From NCBI GenBank assembly GCA_023487325.1, contig JAMDBS010000066.1, positions 1 through 5,000 of the forward strand: a stretch of 5,000 nucleotides of DNA. The letters are read 5' to 3'. This DNA comes from Patescibacteria group bacterium (GTDB taxonomy: Bacteria; Patescibacteria; UBA1384; JAMDBS01). Below, piece after piece: positions 1 through 5,000 of this stretch; positions within the stretch are counted from its first letter, which is position 1; each line of letters begins with the position of its first letter. The position numbers and the translations under genes were made by a program. Below the pieces are notes generated by a model. It did no database searches. It saw only the letters and a program-made list of their open reading frames with translations, and was not told the DNA's origin.

Positions 1-1426
1 CGACCGCTCGTTTTAGGTATCGGGATAGTTCTTCATTTTTTTCAATTGAAATAGTACCAATTAAAACCGGCTGGCCGTTTTTAACCCGTTCGCGGACATC
101 TTCGACAATTGCATTTAATTTTGCCTCGTGAGTTTTATAAATTAGATCATCTTTATCGATACGAACTAGCGGTCGGTTGGTAGGAATTTCTACTACATCT
201 AATTTATAGATTTTATAAAATTCTTCGGCTTCCGTGGCAGCCGTACCCGTCATGCCAGAAAGTTTATTATACATTCGAAAGAGATTTTGAAAAGTTATAG
301 TTGCTAGGGTATCGGATTCACGTTTGACTTCTACATCTTCTTTAGCTTCAATTGCCTGATGTAAGCCCTCGCTATAACGCCTGCCTTGCATCAGCCGACC
401 GGTAAATTCATCCACAATAATAACTTCACCATCTTTAACAACATAGTCTTTGTCTTTTTTAAATAAAGCGTAAGCTTTTAAGGCTTCTTCTAAATGATGA
501 ATGAGTTTTACATTCTTGGGATCGTAAATATTAGAAAATCCCAATAGTTTTTCCATTTTTTTAATGCCAGAGTCAGTTAGGGTAGCGGCGCGGTCTTTCT
601 CATCTACCTTGTAATCGTCATCTTTTTTAAGCTGAGGCACGAGGCGGGCAAATTGCTGATAAAGTGAAGTTGATTCTTCGGCTGGAGCCGAAATAATTAA
701 AGGAGTGCGCGCTTCGTCAATTAAAATCGAATCGACTTCGTCGACAATGGCATAATTTAATTCACGTTGCGATAATTGCGAAGAATCAACAGCCATATTG
801 TCGCGCAAATAATCAAAGCCAAATTCATTGTTGGTGCCATAAGTAATATCGGCTCGATAGGCTTCTTGTCGCGTACACGGTTGCCAGTGGTTTAAGCGAT
901 CATCGCCGTGGTCTTGGGTATCGGTGTAATCAGGATTATATAAAGCAGAAAATTCGTGAGCGATAACGGCTACCGAAATGCCAAGTGCGTGGTATATTTT
1001 TGCCATCCAGCCGCCGCCGACGCGCGCCAAATAGTCGTTAGTAGTAATCAAATGCGCACCTTTACTGGATAAAGCATTTAGATAAAGCGGCAAGGTGGCG
1101 ACTAAAGTTTTACCTTCGCCGGTTTTCATTTCGGCAATTTTTCCTTGATGCAAAACAATGCCGGCCATCAGCTGAACATCATAATGGCGCTGGCCCAAAG
1201 TCCGTTTGGCGGCTTCACGCACGGCCGCGTATGCTTCGGGAAGAATGTTGTCTAATGTTTCACCTTTGGCGAGTCTTTCTTTAAAATCTGTTGTCTTGCG
1301 CCTAAGACCTTCTGTATCTAATTTCTCATAATCTTTTTCCAGATCATTAATAATAGCCACCGTGGGCTCGAGTCTTTTTATTTCCCGCTCATTAGTATCA
1401 CCAAAAAATATATCTAATAATCCCAT
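1..1426 (-). CDS. secA: Preprotein translocase ATPase SecA, N-terminal 475 residues (partial at left edge)
   Basis: SecA is the cytoplasmic motor that binds unfolded preproteins and pushes them through SecYEG using ATP. The ATG at 1426 is chosen because AGGAA lies 4 nt upstream and the product starts [10 protein letters not shown], a normal SecA start. The frame stays open to the window edge. Visible features: [22 protein letters not shown] with Walker A GEGKT at residues 103-107; TNDYLAR at 129-135; [17 protein letters not shown] at 194-210; Walker B/DEAD-like [15 protein letters not shown] at 229-243; the preprotein cross-linking domain after about 245, ending near [14 protein letters not shown] (331-344); [10 protein letters not shown] at 391-400; and the start of the second nucleotide-binding fold, TNRPLVR and [13 protein letters not shown]. 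About half of a usual 800-900-residue SecA is present. Two local oddities are RVGGGW at 135-140 and an acidic insertion at about 157-186 typical of candidate-phyla-radiation SecA. It lies 24 nt downstream of the hibernation factor gene, probably in the same operon. Confidence 0.97.
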   Translation of the reverse strand, partial: MGLLDIFFGDTNEREIKRLEPTVAIINDLEKDYEKLDTEGLRRKTTDFKERLAKGETLDNILPEAYAAVREAAKRTLGQRHYDVQLMAGIVLHQGKIAEMKTGEGKTLVATLPLYLNALSSKGAHLITTNDYLARVGGGWMAKIYHALGISVAVIAHEFSALYNPDYTDTQDHGDDRLNHWQPCTRQEAYRADITYGTNNEFGFDYLRDNMAVDSSQLSQRELNYAIVDEVDSILIDEARTPLIISAPAEESTSLYQQFARLVPQLKKDDDYKVDEKDRAATLTDSGIKKMEKLLGFSNIYDPKNVKLIHHLEEALKAYALFKKDKDYVVKDGEVIIVDEFTGRLMQGRRYSEGLHQAIEAKEDVEVKRESDTLATITFQNLFRMYNKLSGMTGTAATEAEEFYKIYKLDVVEIPTNRPLVRIDKDDLIYKTHEAKLNAIVEDVRERVKNGQPVLIGTISIEKNEELSRYLKRAV

Positions 1427-1430
1427 AGAT

Positions 1431-1435
1431 TTCCT
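1431..1435 (-). promoter_or_regulatory. Shine-Dalgarno of secA
   Basis: AGGAA on the minus strand, 4 nt before the secA ATG. It lies in the short gap after the stop codon of the hibernation factor gene and supports the start at 1426. No terminator-like hairpin is visible in this gap, which fits co-transcription. Confidence 0.6.
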
Positions 1436-1450
1436 AATTTTTTATAAATT

Positions 1451-1789
1451 TTATGATTTTATGCCGTTTTTTCGGCGTAAACCTATTTTAACCTTATCTT
1501 TCCATTTAAGCAAGAACTTTTCAAATCTCTCTTCTAGTTTATCGATCGCTTCGCTAAAATGAATCGATGTTTCCTCAAAGTGTTCTGGGTTTTTCGCTCC
1601 CGGAATAGTCACTGTAAGATGGACGCATTTATCGATATTTGCTCTGGTGCCATGGGTATGATCAAAAGAAAACTCTAAAATCGTCGGTTCTTTGACACGT
1701 TTGCCGAATTTTTGAAACCTTTTTTCCAGATACTCCTTGTTTTCTTCAAAAACATCAAATCCTTTTAGCCCTTTAATAATAATTTGCAT
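1451..1789 (-). CDS. hpf: Short ribosome hibernation promoting factor (HPF/RaiA/YfiA family)
   Basis: The 112-residue product matches the S30AE/sigma-54 modulation family, which binds the decoding region of the 30S subunit and inactivates ribosomes during stasis. It starts MQIIIKG, the typical first beta strand. It then has a helix-like stretch with EENKEYLEKRFQKF, a strand with ILEFSFDHTHG, VHLTVTIPGA at the usual VxLxVxIPG position, an acidic ETSIHFSEAIDKLEERFEKFL helix, and a basic tail (KWKDKVKIGLRRKNG). It lacks the C-terminal dimerisation domain of long HPF, so it is the short type. An upstream in-frame start would add 18 residues, but the ATG at 1789 is preferred because AAAGGA lies 6 nt before it and family homology begins there. 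It ends in TAA 24 nt before secA, a common gene pairing. Whether it causes 100S dimers or only silences 70S ribosomes cannot be told from sequence. Confidence 0.92.
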   Translation of the reverse strand: MQIIIKGLKGFDVFEENKEYLEKRFQKFGKRVKEPTILEFSFDHTHGTRANIDKCVHLTVTIPGAKNPEHFEETSIHFSEAIDKLEERFEKFLLKWKDKVKIGLRRKNGIKS

Positions 1790-1795
1790 GAACCA

Positions 1796-1801
1796 TCCTT
1801 T
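1796..1801 (-). promoter_or_regulatory. Shine-Dalgarno of hpf
   Basis: AAAGGA on the minus strand with a 6-nt spacer to the ATG at 1789. It decides the start in favour of the internal methionine, because the longer reading frame would place this site inside coding sequence. Confidence 0.65.
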
Positions 1802-1830
1802 CCAAATGAAAGGCGATGATTTGAGAAAAT

Positions 1831-1896
1831 ATCGCGCAATCAAGTTGTTAATGATTGCCTCTTAAAGCCAAAGAATGACTTAACTTGATGAGCGAT
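1831..1896 (-). repeat. Inverted repeat in the leader region upstream of hpf
   Basis: Perfect 8-bp arms ATCAAGTT (1839-1846) and AACTTGAT (1882-1889) are 35 nt apart. Outside them is a second pair, ATCGC (1831-1835) and GCGAT (1892-1896), separated from the inner arms by 3 and 2 nt. On the minus strand this could fold as a 5-bp plus 8-bp stem with an internal loop, ending about 40 nt before the hpf start. It could be a structured 5' leader, a dyad operator, or chance. No T-run follows it, so it is not a normal intrinsic terminator. The rest of the 1790-1973 gap shows no convincing promoter or gene. Confidence 0.4.
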
Positions 1897-1973
1897 AAGC
1901 AGCGTCGGAAAATACCAAATCGTGAATTACCCAATACTGACGACTGCGTTTTTCGAAAATCATTGCCTTTGAA

Positions 1974-3875
1974 CTAGTTATTTTTTATTCTCTTCCTATT
2001 TGTTATTAATAATATGCCTGCAAAAACTGCTAATAACAGAACACCTAACCCAATCCACAACCATAAATTTGAACGTTTAATATTAATTCCTGTACTAACC
2101 AACTTATCTGGTACTAGATTACTTTTAATTGTTAAATTTTTCTCCCCTTTGGCTATATTATCAGGAATTTTAATTGTTACTTTACCGCCCTTCACTGTGC
2201 CAGTTTGCGATAATAACACATCTTTGGTCTCCGGATCAGTTATTGCAATAGTTACCAATTCTCCTTCGTCAAAACCGGGCGCGTCAACAGTAAAATCTGA
2301 ACCAGGTGTAGCCTTTTGATTCAACCATAGTGCCGATTGAAAAGTTACAGCCAACATTTGTTCATAGGTAATAGTTGCCTTTTGGTCCTCGGTTGAATCT
2401 AATCGCAGGCGAAACTCTTTTGCGCCGTCATTATCAATGTCTACGTATTTTAACTCATTTTTAATCAACGTTACTGTAAGCGGATCAGAAGAAATTTGGA
2501 CTTGCGCACTATCATTATTAAGCGCAGTTAACTCTAAGCTATGGCTAGCATTATTTTCAAATAGGGTAAAATTGGCTTTTTCACCACTAGCAAGCTCTAA
2601 TTCTTTAGAAACCTCCATTTTATCGATTGTATATTTAGCGTCTGTTTGCCCAGTTGGTGTTTCACTCGAACTAGGAGAAGGAGTGGGTGTAGGAACAATA
2701 ACAGGCGTAGTTGGATTAAGTGAAATCGACCAAACAATGCTGCTGTTAGAAGATAGACAAGCAGTGTTAGGATTATTTAGGGTTTGCTCAAAAATATCAA
2801 ATCCTTCGGCTTCGAATTTAACCCCAATTGTGTCTTTTATAAGATATGGTGCTAAATTTAAGCTGAAGATACCATTTTCGGTTTTGGCAACTTCTTGGTT
2901 ATCAATTTTTACAGAAACGTTGTTAATATAACTTTCAACATCATTTTTATTTACAGCCTTACCACTTAAAATACAGGATTGAGTCGGGGACGAAGTTGTT
3001 GAAGGTGATAAAGTCGGCGAAATTGTCTCGCTTGAAGTTGTTGTTGCAGTAGGTGTGGTGGTTGGTTTTTGACACGTTCCCATTGTCCCAATTACTCCTT
3101 CTGGTATTACTGCAACCAATCCTTCGCAGCACTTATTATCGGCATTTTCCGGTATAACCGCACCCAAACTTTCACCTTCTTTAAAACAGGACCTTAAAGT
3201 AGATGATGGAGTGACAGTTGGACTTAGTGAAACTGTTTCGGATGGCAAGACACTAGCGCTTGAACTCGGTGTGGTAGTGGCTGATTCTTTAGTAAAAGTT
3301 AATTTGAGATTATAGAGAACAGGCACTACGGTGCTATCGCCAAAAACCTGCGTTTCTAATAATATTTTTATTTTAACGGGAGTTGGTAGGCTAGCTTGAC
3401 CAGTACTATAAAGTTGCCAATTGCTATCTGCGTTTTGAAAATAAACTTTAACGGAATTTACATTTTGCGGCGCATAAGAAATATTAGTTAATTTATAAGC
3501 TGTATCTTGCTCGGGCATTATTGGATTAGCTGTATATTGAGCTGTTATTGTGGAGCCTTCGGGTAAATTGAAATCGATATTATCCAGTTCGAAATATCCG
3601 CCGCCATTTACAAAATTTGGATCATCAGGATTTGCCGCTTGGGAAATAAATTTAATATTGTCTGCACTTTCTTTATATTGGTCAAAAGTAGCTTGGTTAT
3701 TAAAAAATATTTCATAAGTATTTTCTATTTGTGACTCACTGCCAAATATCTTTATTTTTCCTGTTTGGTTGGCCCAATAAAGCAGGCCTAGACCGGCAAT
3801 GACCAGTACCGCGATTATAATAAATACGATCGTTGAACGAGTATTTTTGAATAATCCGCCGTTATTTTCCTCCAT
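1974..3875 (-). CDS. Large surface protein, membrane-anchored at both ends, with Ser/Thr/Pro linkers and beta-rich modules
   Basis: The product is 633 residues; no family name can be given for the whole protein. Residues 1-14 are a short cytoplasmic head and 15-34 a hydrophobic signal-anchor (STIVFIIIAVLVIAGLGLLY). Residues 50-195 form a beta-rich domain. Residues 196-228 are a Ser/Thr/Pro linker. Residues 230-268 are a small four-cysteine module (C230, C249-C250, C268) with the repeated words GAVIPEN and VAVIPEG. A second linker covers 270-299. Residues 301-373 resemble a carboxypeptidase-regulatory-like beta sandwich (SGKAVNK, VSVKI, ENGIFSLNL) flanked by C301 and C373. A proline linker (PTPTPSPSSSETPTG) follows. 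Residues 413-510 carry an acidic DIDNDGAKE loop, and 516-600 look Ig-like. Residues 604-625 are a second membrane span with a basic tail (NRKRIKNN). The ATG at 3875 is chosen because GGAGG lies 4 nt upstream; a GTG at 3953 would add 26 unlike residues before the anchor. The stop is TAG. The middle is probably outside the membrane, exported by Sec. An adhesin, S-layer-associated or cell-contact role is inference. Confidence 0.88.
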   Translation of the reverse strand: MEENNGGLFKNTRSTIVFIIIAVLVIAGLGLLYWANQTGKIKIFGSESQIENTYEIFFNNQATFDQYKESADNIKFISQAANPDDPNFVNGGGYFELDNIDFNLPEGSTITAQYTANPIMPEQDTAYKLTNISYAPQNVNSVKVYFQNADSNWQLYSTGQASLPTPVKIKILLETQVFGDSTVVPVLYNLKLTFTKESATTTPSSSASVLPSETVSLSPTVTPSSTLRSCFKEGESLGAVIPENADNKCCEGLVAVIPEGVIGTMGTCQKPTTTPTATTTSSETISPTLSPSTTSSPTQSCILSGKAVNKNDVESYINNVSVKIDNQEVAKTENGIFSLNLAPYLIKDTIGVKFEAEGFDIFEQTLNNPNTACLSSNSSIVWSISLNPTTPVIVPTPTPSPSSSETPTGQTDAKYTIDKMEVSKELELASGEKANFTLFENNASHSLELTALNNDSAQVQISSDPLTVTLIKNELKYVDIDNDGAKEFRLRLDSTEDQKATITYEQMLAVTFQSALWLNQKATPGSDFTVDAPGFDEGELVTIAITDPETKDVLLSQTGTVKGGKVTIKIPDNIAKGEKNLTIKSNLVPDKLVSTGINIKRSNLWLWIGLGVLLLAVFAGILLITNRKRIKNN

Positions 3876-3879
3876 TTTT

Positions 3880-3884
3880 CCTCC
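3880..3884 (-). promoter_or_regulatory. Strong Shine-Dalgarno of the surface protein gene
   Basis: GGAGG on the minus strand, 4 nt (AAAA) before the ATG at 3875. It is the best ribosome binding site in the window and fixes the start at MEENNGG, which puts the signal-anchor near the N-terminus where it belongs. Confidence 0.75.
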
Positions 3885-3891
3885 GCTCCGC

Positions 3892-3919
3892 GAATTTCGT
3901 TCCTCGATGGAAGAAATTC
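3892..3919 (-). promoter_or_regulatory. Hairpin in the 5' untranslated region of the surface protein gene
   Basis: GAATTTC (3892-3898) pairs with GAAATTC (3913-3919), and TTCC (3900-3903) pairs with GGAA (3909-3912). This gives an 11-bp stem with one bulged base at 3899 and a 5-nt loop. On the transcript it ends 7 nt before GGAGG, close enough to affect ribosome access or to protect the mRNA 5' end. A function is inferred only from structure and position. It is unlikely to be a terminator because no U-run follows. The remainder of 3920-3999 shows no gene or convincing promoter. Confidence 0.45.
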
Positions 3920-3999
3920 CGGAAGTCCTGCCGTAACATCTCGGATGGAACACAGATGAATAATCTGAGTGTAATACCGAGAGCGAGGGCAGACAAAAT

Positions 4000-4062
4000 C
4001 TTACTTCTTTCTTCTTAATTCTTACGACTTACGGCTTATAGCTTAAGACTCCCGACTTATCT
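4000..4062 (-). repeat. Nine-unit degenerate heptamer array (NNNTAAG)
   Basis: Read on the minus strand from 4062 to 4000, the sequence divides without gaps into nine 7-mers: AGATAAG, TCGGGAG, TCTTAAG, CTATAAG, CCGTAAG, TCGTAAG, AATTAAG, AAGAAAG, AAGTAAG. Seven end in TAAG and all nine end in AG, while the first three positions vary. The array begins inside the presumed last codons of serS and fills the start of the spacer before the surface protein gene. From memory, similar heptamer-like intergenic repeats occur in some Patescibacteria genomes, but this was not checked. Possible roles are protein-binding sites or simple slippage-driven repeat growth. The register is plain; the function is unknown. 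Confidence 0.65.
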
Positions 4063-4093
4063 GACTAAATCCCGTATATTTTTGCAAAGCTTT

Positions 4094-4124
4094 AGGAATT
4101 TTTCGCGTTCATGAATTTATGAAA
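4094..4124 (+). repeat. 31-bp inverted repeat, recipient arm (contains serS TGA)
   Basis: This arm is an exact reverse complement of 4478-4508 over 31 bp. It replaces the stretch of serS between LLENHF and KIPKALQ, where family members have a short segment around a conserved Asp-Gly. The minus-strand reading gives HFINS, stop, TRKIP, unlike the family. The other arm encodes the conserved GIFRVHEFMK, so this arm is the likely copy. Confidence 0.93.
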
Positions 4125-4477
4125 TGATTCTCTAGTAAGGCAATCAAAATTCTTGGAGAAGCAATGCCAGTGTTATTTAATGCAAACGGATGAACTTTTT
4201 TACCATCCTTGCCTTTGTAGCGGATATTTAACCGTCGCATCTGCCAATCGGTTAAATTTGAGCAGGAATGGGTCTCTCGATATTCACTTGAGCCAGGCAT
4301 CCAGGTTTCAATATCGCACATTTTATACTTACCCAAACCCATATCACCAGTGCACATTTGTACTATGCGGTGCGGCAATTCCAAGTCTTTTAAAATCGAT
4401 TGCGAAATATCGAGCAATTTTTTAAACCATTTTTCTGCCTCTTTATAATCGGCGCGGCAAACAATAACTTGCTCTAC

Positions 4478-4508
4478 TTTCATAAATTCATGAACGCGAA
4501 AAATTCCT
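4478..4508 (-). repeat. 31-bp inverted repeat, donor arm in serS motif 2
   Basis: This is the intact arm, coding on the minus strand for the conserved core GIFRVHEFMK of motif 2. Its exact inverted copy is at 4094-4124, 353 bp away. Conservation of the encoded protein here, and its absence in the other arm, sets the direction of copying. Confidence 0.93.
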
Positions 4509-4522
4509 TTAAGATCCTTGCC

Positions 4523-4536
4523 GTAACTGCCGACTT
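4523..4536 (-). repeat. 14-bp inverted repeat, donor arm in serS motif 2
   Basis: The plus-strand sequence GTAACTGCCGACTT appears again on the minus strand at 4775-4762. Here the minus strand encodes the conserved EVGSY of motif 2, so this is the likely donor. It lies 14 bp from the donor arm of the 31-bp repeat. Confidence 0.8.
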
Positions 4537-4761
4537 CGCTTCTATAACACTGGGAAAAACCTGAATATCTTAATGGCAATTTATTTTCTTCGATTATCTC
4601 ATTAGCGCGGTAGGCTAAAAGCGATGGCTCGGCCGTGCCTACAAGATATGTTTCTTCTTTGTCTTTTTCATTTTCAATTTTTACAGGATTGGCAACCTGA
4701 TAAATTTCTTCTTGCGCTTCCGGAAAATGGCCGGAACCAATAAGCGCCATTTTGTGCACTA

Positions 4762-4775
4762 AAGTCGGCAGTTAC
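4762..4775 (+). repeat. 14-bp inverted repeat, recipient arm (contains serS TAA)
   Basis: This arm is an exact reverse complement of 4523-4536. On the minus strand it reads GTAACTGCCGACTT and spans the codons TAA, CTG, CCG and ACT, where SerRS proteins have a hydrophobic pair before Pro-Thr (TPM-x-x-PTLV). The CCGACTT half could be native seed homology, with the TAACTG part templated. Confidence 0.78.
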
Positions 4776-5000
4776 ATAGGTGTAAAACTCTCTTTTAAGA
4801 GTTTGTCGATTGTAAAATTAAAAAGAGCTAATTGCAATTTTACTGTTTGATTTTTTAGATAATAACCGCGAAAACCGGCTACTTTTACTCCACGTTCGAG
4901 ATCTATTAAATCCAAATTTTTAGCTAATTCGATGTGATTTTTGGCTTTGAATTTAAATTCCGGTTTTTCGCCCCAGCTAGATATCAAATTTATTCTTGAG

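Larger units (their letters stand above)
4043..5000 (-). pseudogene. serS: Seryl-tRNA synthetase with two in-frame stops (partial at right edge)
   Basis: SerRS charges tRNA-Ser (and tRNA-Sec) with serine in the cytoplasm. The class II catalytic core is plain: WGEKPEF, HIELAKNLDLIDLERGVKVAGFRGYYL, the motif 1 region FTPM then LPTLV, MALIGSGHFPEAQEEIYQ, the serine-site TAEPSLLAYRANEI, motif 2 (CYRSEVGSYGKD then IFRVHEFMKVEQ), DIETWMPGSSEYRETHSCSN, and motif 3 (FALNNTGIASPRILIALLEN). The N-terminal tRNA-binding coiled coil lies beyond the window. One frame is open throughout except for TAA at 4774-4772, between TPM and LPTLV, and TGA at 4111-4109, between ENHFINS and TRKIPKALQKYTGF. Homology resumes in the same frame after each, with no apparent length change, and the natural end would be TAA at 4045-4043. 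Each stop lies inside an inverted copy of motif-2 coding DNA from this same gene. Because serS is essential, a sequence or assembly error, or another intact copy, is as likely as true gene death. The identity is certain; the pseudogene status is not. Confidence 0.85.

Noticed and set aside
1362..1562. Plus-strand reading frame of 66 codons across the hpf-secA junction
   Set aside because: It is antisense to well-recognised hpf and secA coding sequence and has no family likeness.
1949..1960. Palindrome TTTTCGAAAA after the surface protein stop as a terminator
   Set aside because: It is short, AT-rich, has no proper loop and no following T-run.
1880..1963. Small minus-strand reading frame of 27 codons (MIFEKRSRQYWVIHD...)
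   Set aside because: The start has only an AAAGG too close to the ATG, there is no recognisable family, and the frame overlaps the hpf leader inverted repeat. Coding cannot be supported.
2437..2931. Plus-strand reading frame of 164 codons (and another at 2014-2319)
   Set aside because: Both are shadows of the surface protein gene on the opposite strand, which has a strong Shine-Dalgarno, a signal-anchor and domain structure.
3960..4000. Possible promoter for the surface protein gene (TTGTCT and TATTAC on the minus strand)
   Set aside because: The spacing is only 14 nt and the match is weak; no better -35/-10 pair was seen in the region.
4109..4111. TGA read as glycine (code of Gracilibacteria and Absconditabacteria), since it aligns with the conserved Gly of SerRS tails
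   Set aside because: The secA part, hpf and the surface protein contain no in-frame TGA in over 1200 codons and use GGN for Gly. The TAA in the same gene would remain a stop, and the TGA lies inside a 31-bp inverted copy, which explains it better.
4094..4508. Invertible DNA switch flanked by the 31-bp inverted repeats
   Set aside because: The segment between the arms is conserved serS catalytic core in the correct orientation, and flipping it would destroy the gene. No recombinase is present in the window.

Overview
The window looks like chromosomal DNA of a candidate-phyla-radiation bacterium (Patescibacteria, perhaps a Parcubacteria-like lineage). The reasons are AT-rich composition, a SecA with the acidic insertion I associate with that group just before the [17 protein letters not shown] block, the wording of the seryl-tRNA synthetase (TAEPSLLAYRANEI, SEVGSYGKD, RVHEFMKVEQV), and a lineage-style surface protein with Ser/Thr/Pro linkers. 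The assignment rests on remembered family patterns; no search was run.

Every gene lies on the minus strand. In transcription order (right to left) they are: a seryl-tRNA synthetase gene (serS, 5000 to about 4043) that enters from beyond the right edge and is broken by two in-frame stops; an intergenic stretch (4042-3876) holding a heptamer repeat array and a hairpin near a strong Shine-Dalgarno; a 633-residue surface protein anchored at both ends (3875-1974); a leader region with an inverted repeat (1973-1790); a short ribosome hibernation factor (hpf/raiA-like, 1789-1451); and, 24 nt further on, the N-terminal 475 residues of SecA (1426 to the left edge). The hpf-secA pair is the familiar bacterial arrangement and is probably one transcript. 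Seryl-tRNA synthetase supports translation, HPF silences ribosomes in stasis, and SecA drives export of proteins such as the neighbouring surface protein. There is no clear mobile element, CRISPR array, tRNA or rRNA gene.

The most striking signal is in serS. Both in-frame stops lie inside short exact inverted copies of another part of the same gene. The TGA at 4111-4109 sits in a 31-bp inverted copy of 4478-4508, and the TAA at 4774-4772 sits in a 14-bp inverted copy of 4523-4536. The two presumed donors are neighbours in the conserved motif-2 coding region. The reading frame and apparent length are preserved across both lesions. This looks like inverted template switching, either a real mutation process or an artefact of amplification or assembly, and not random decay. 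The second notable signal is a run of nine consecutive 7-bp units (NNNTAAG on the minus strand) just after serS.
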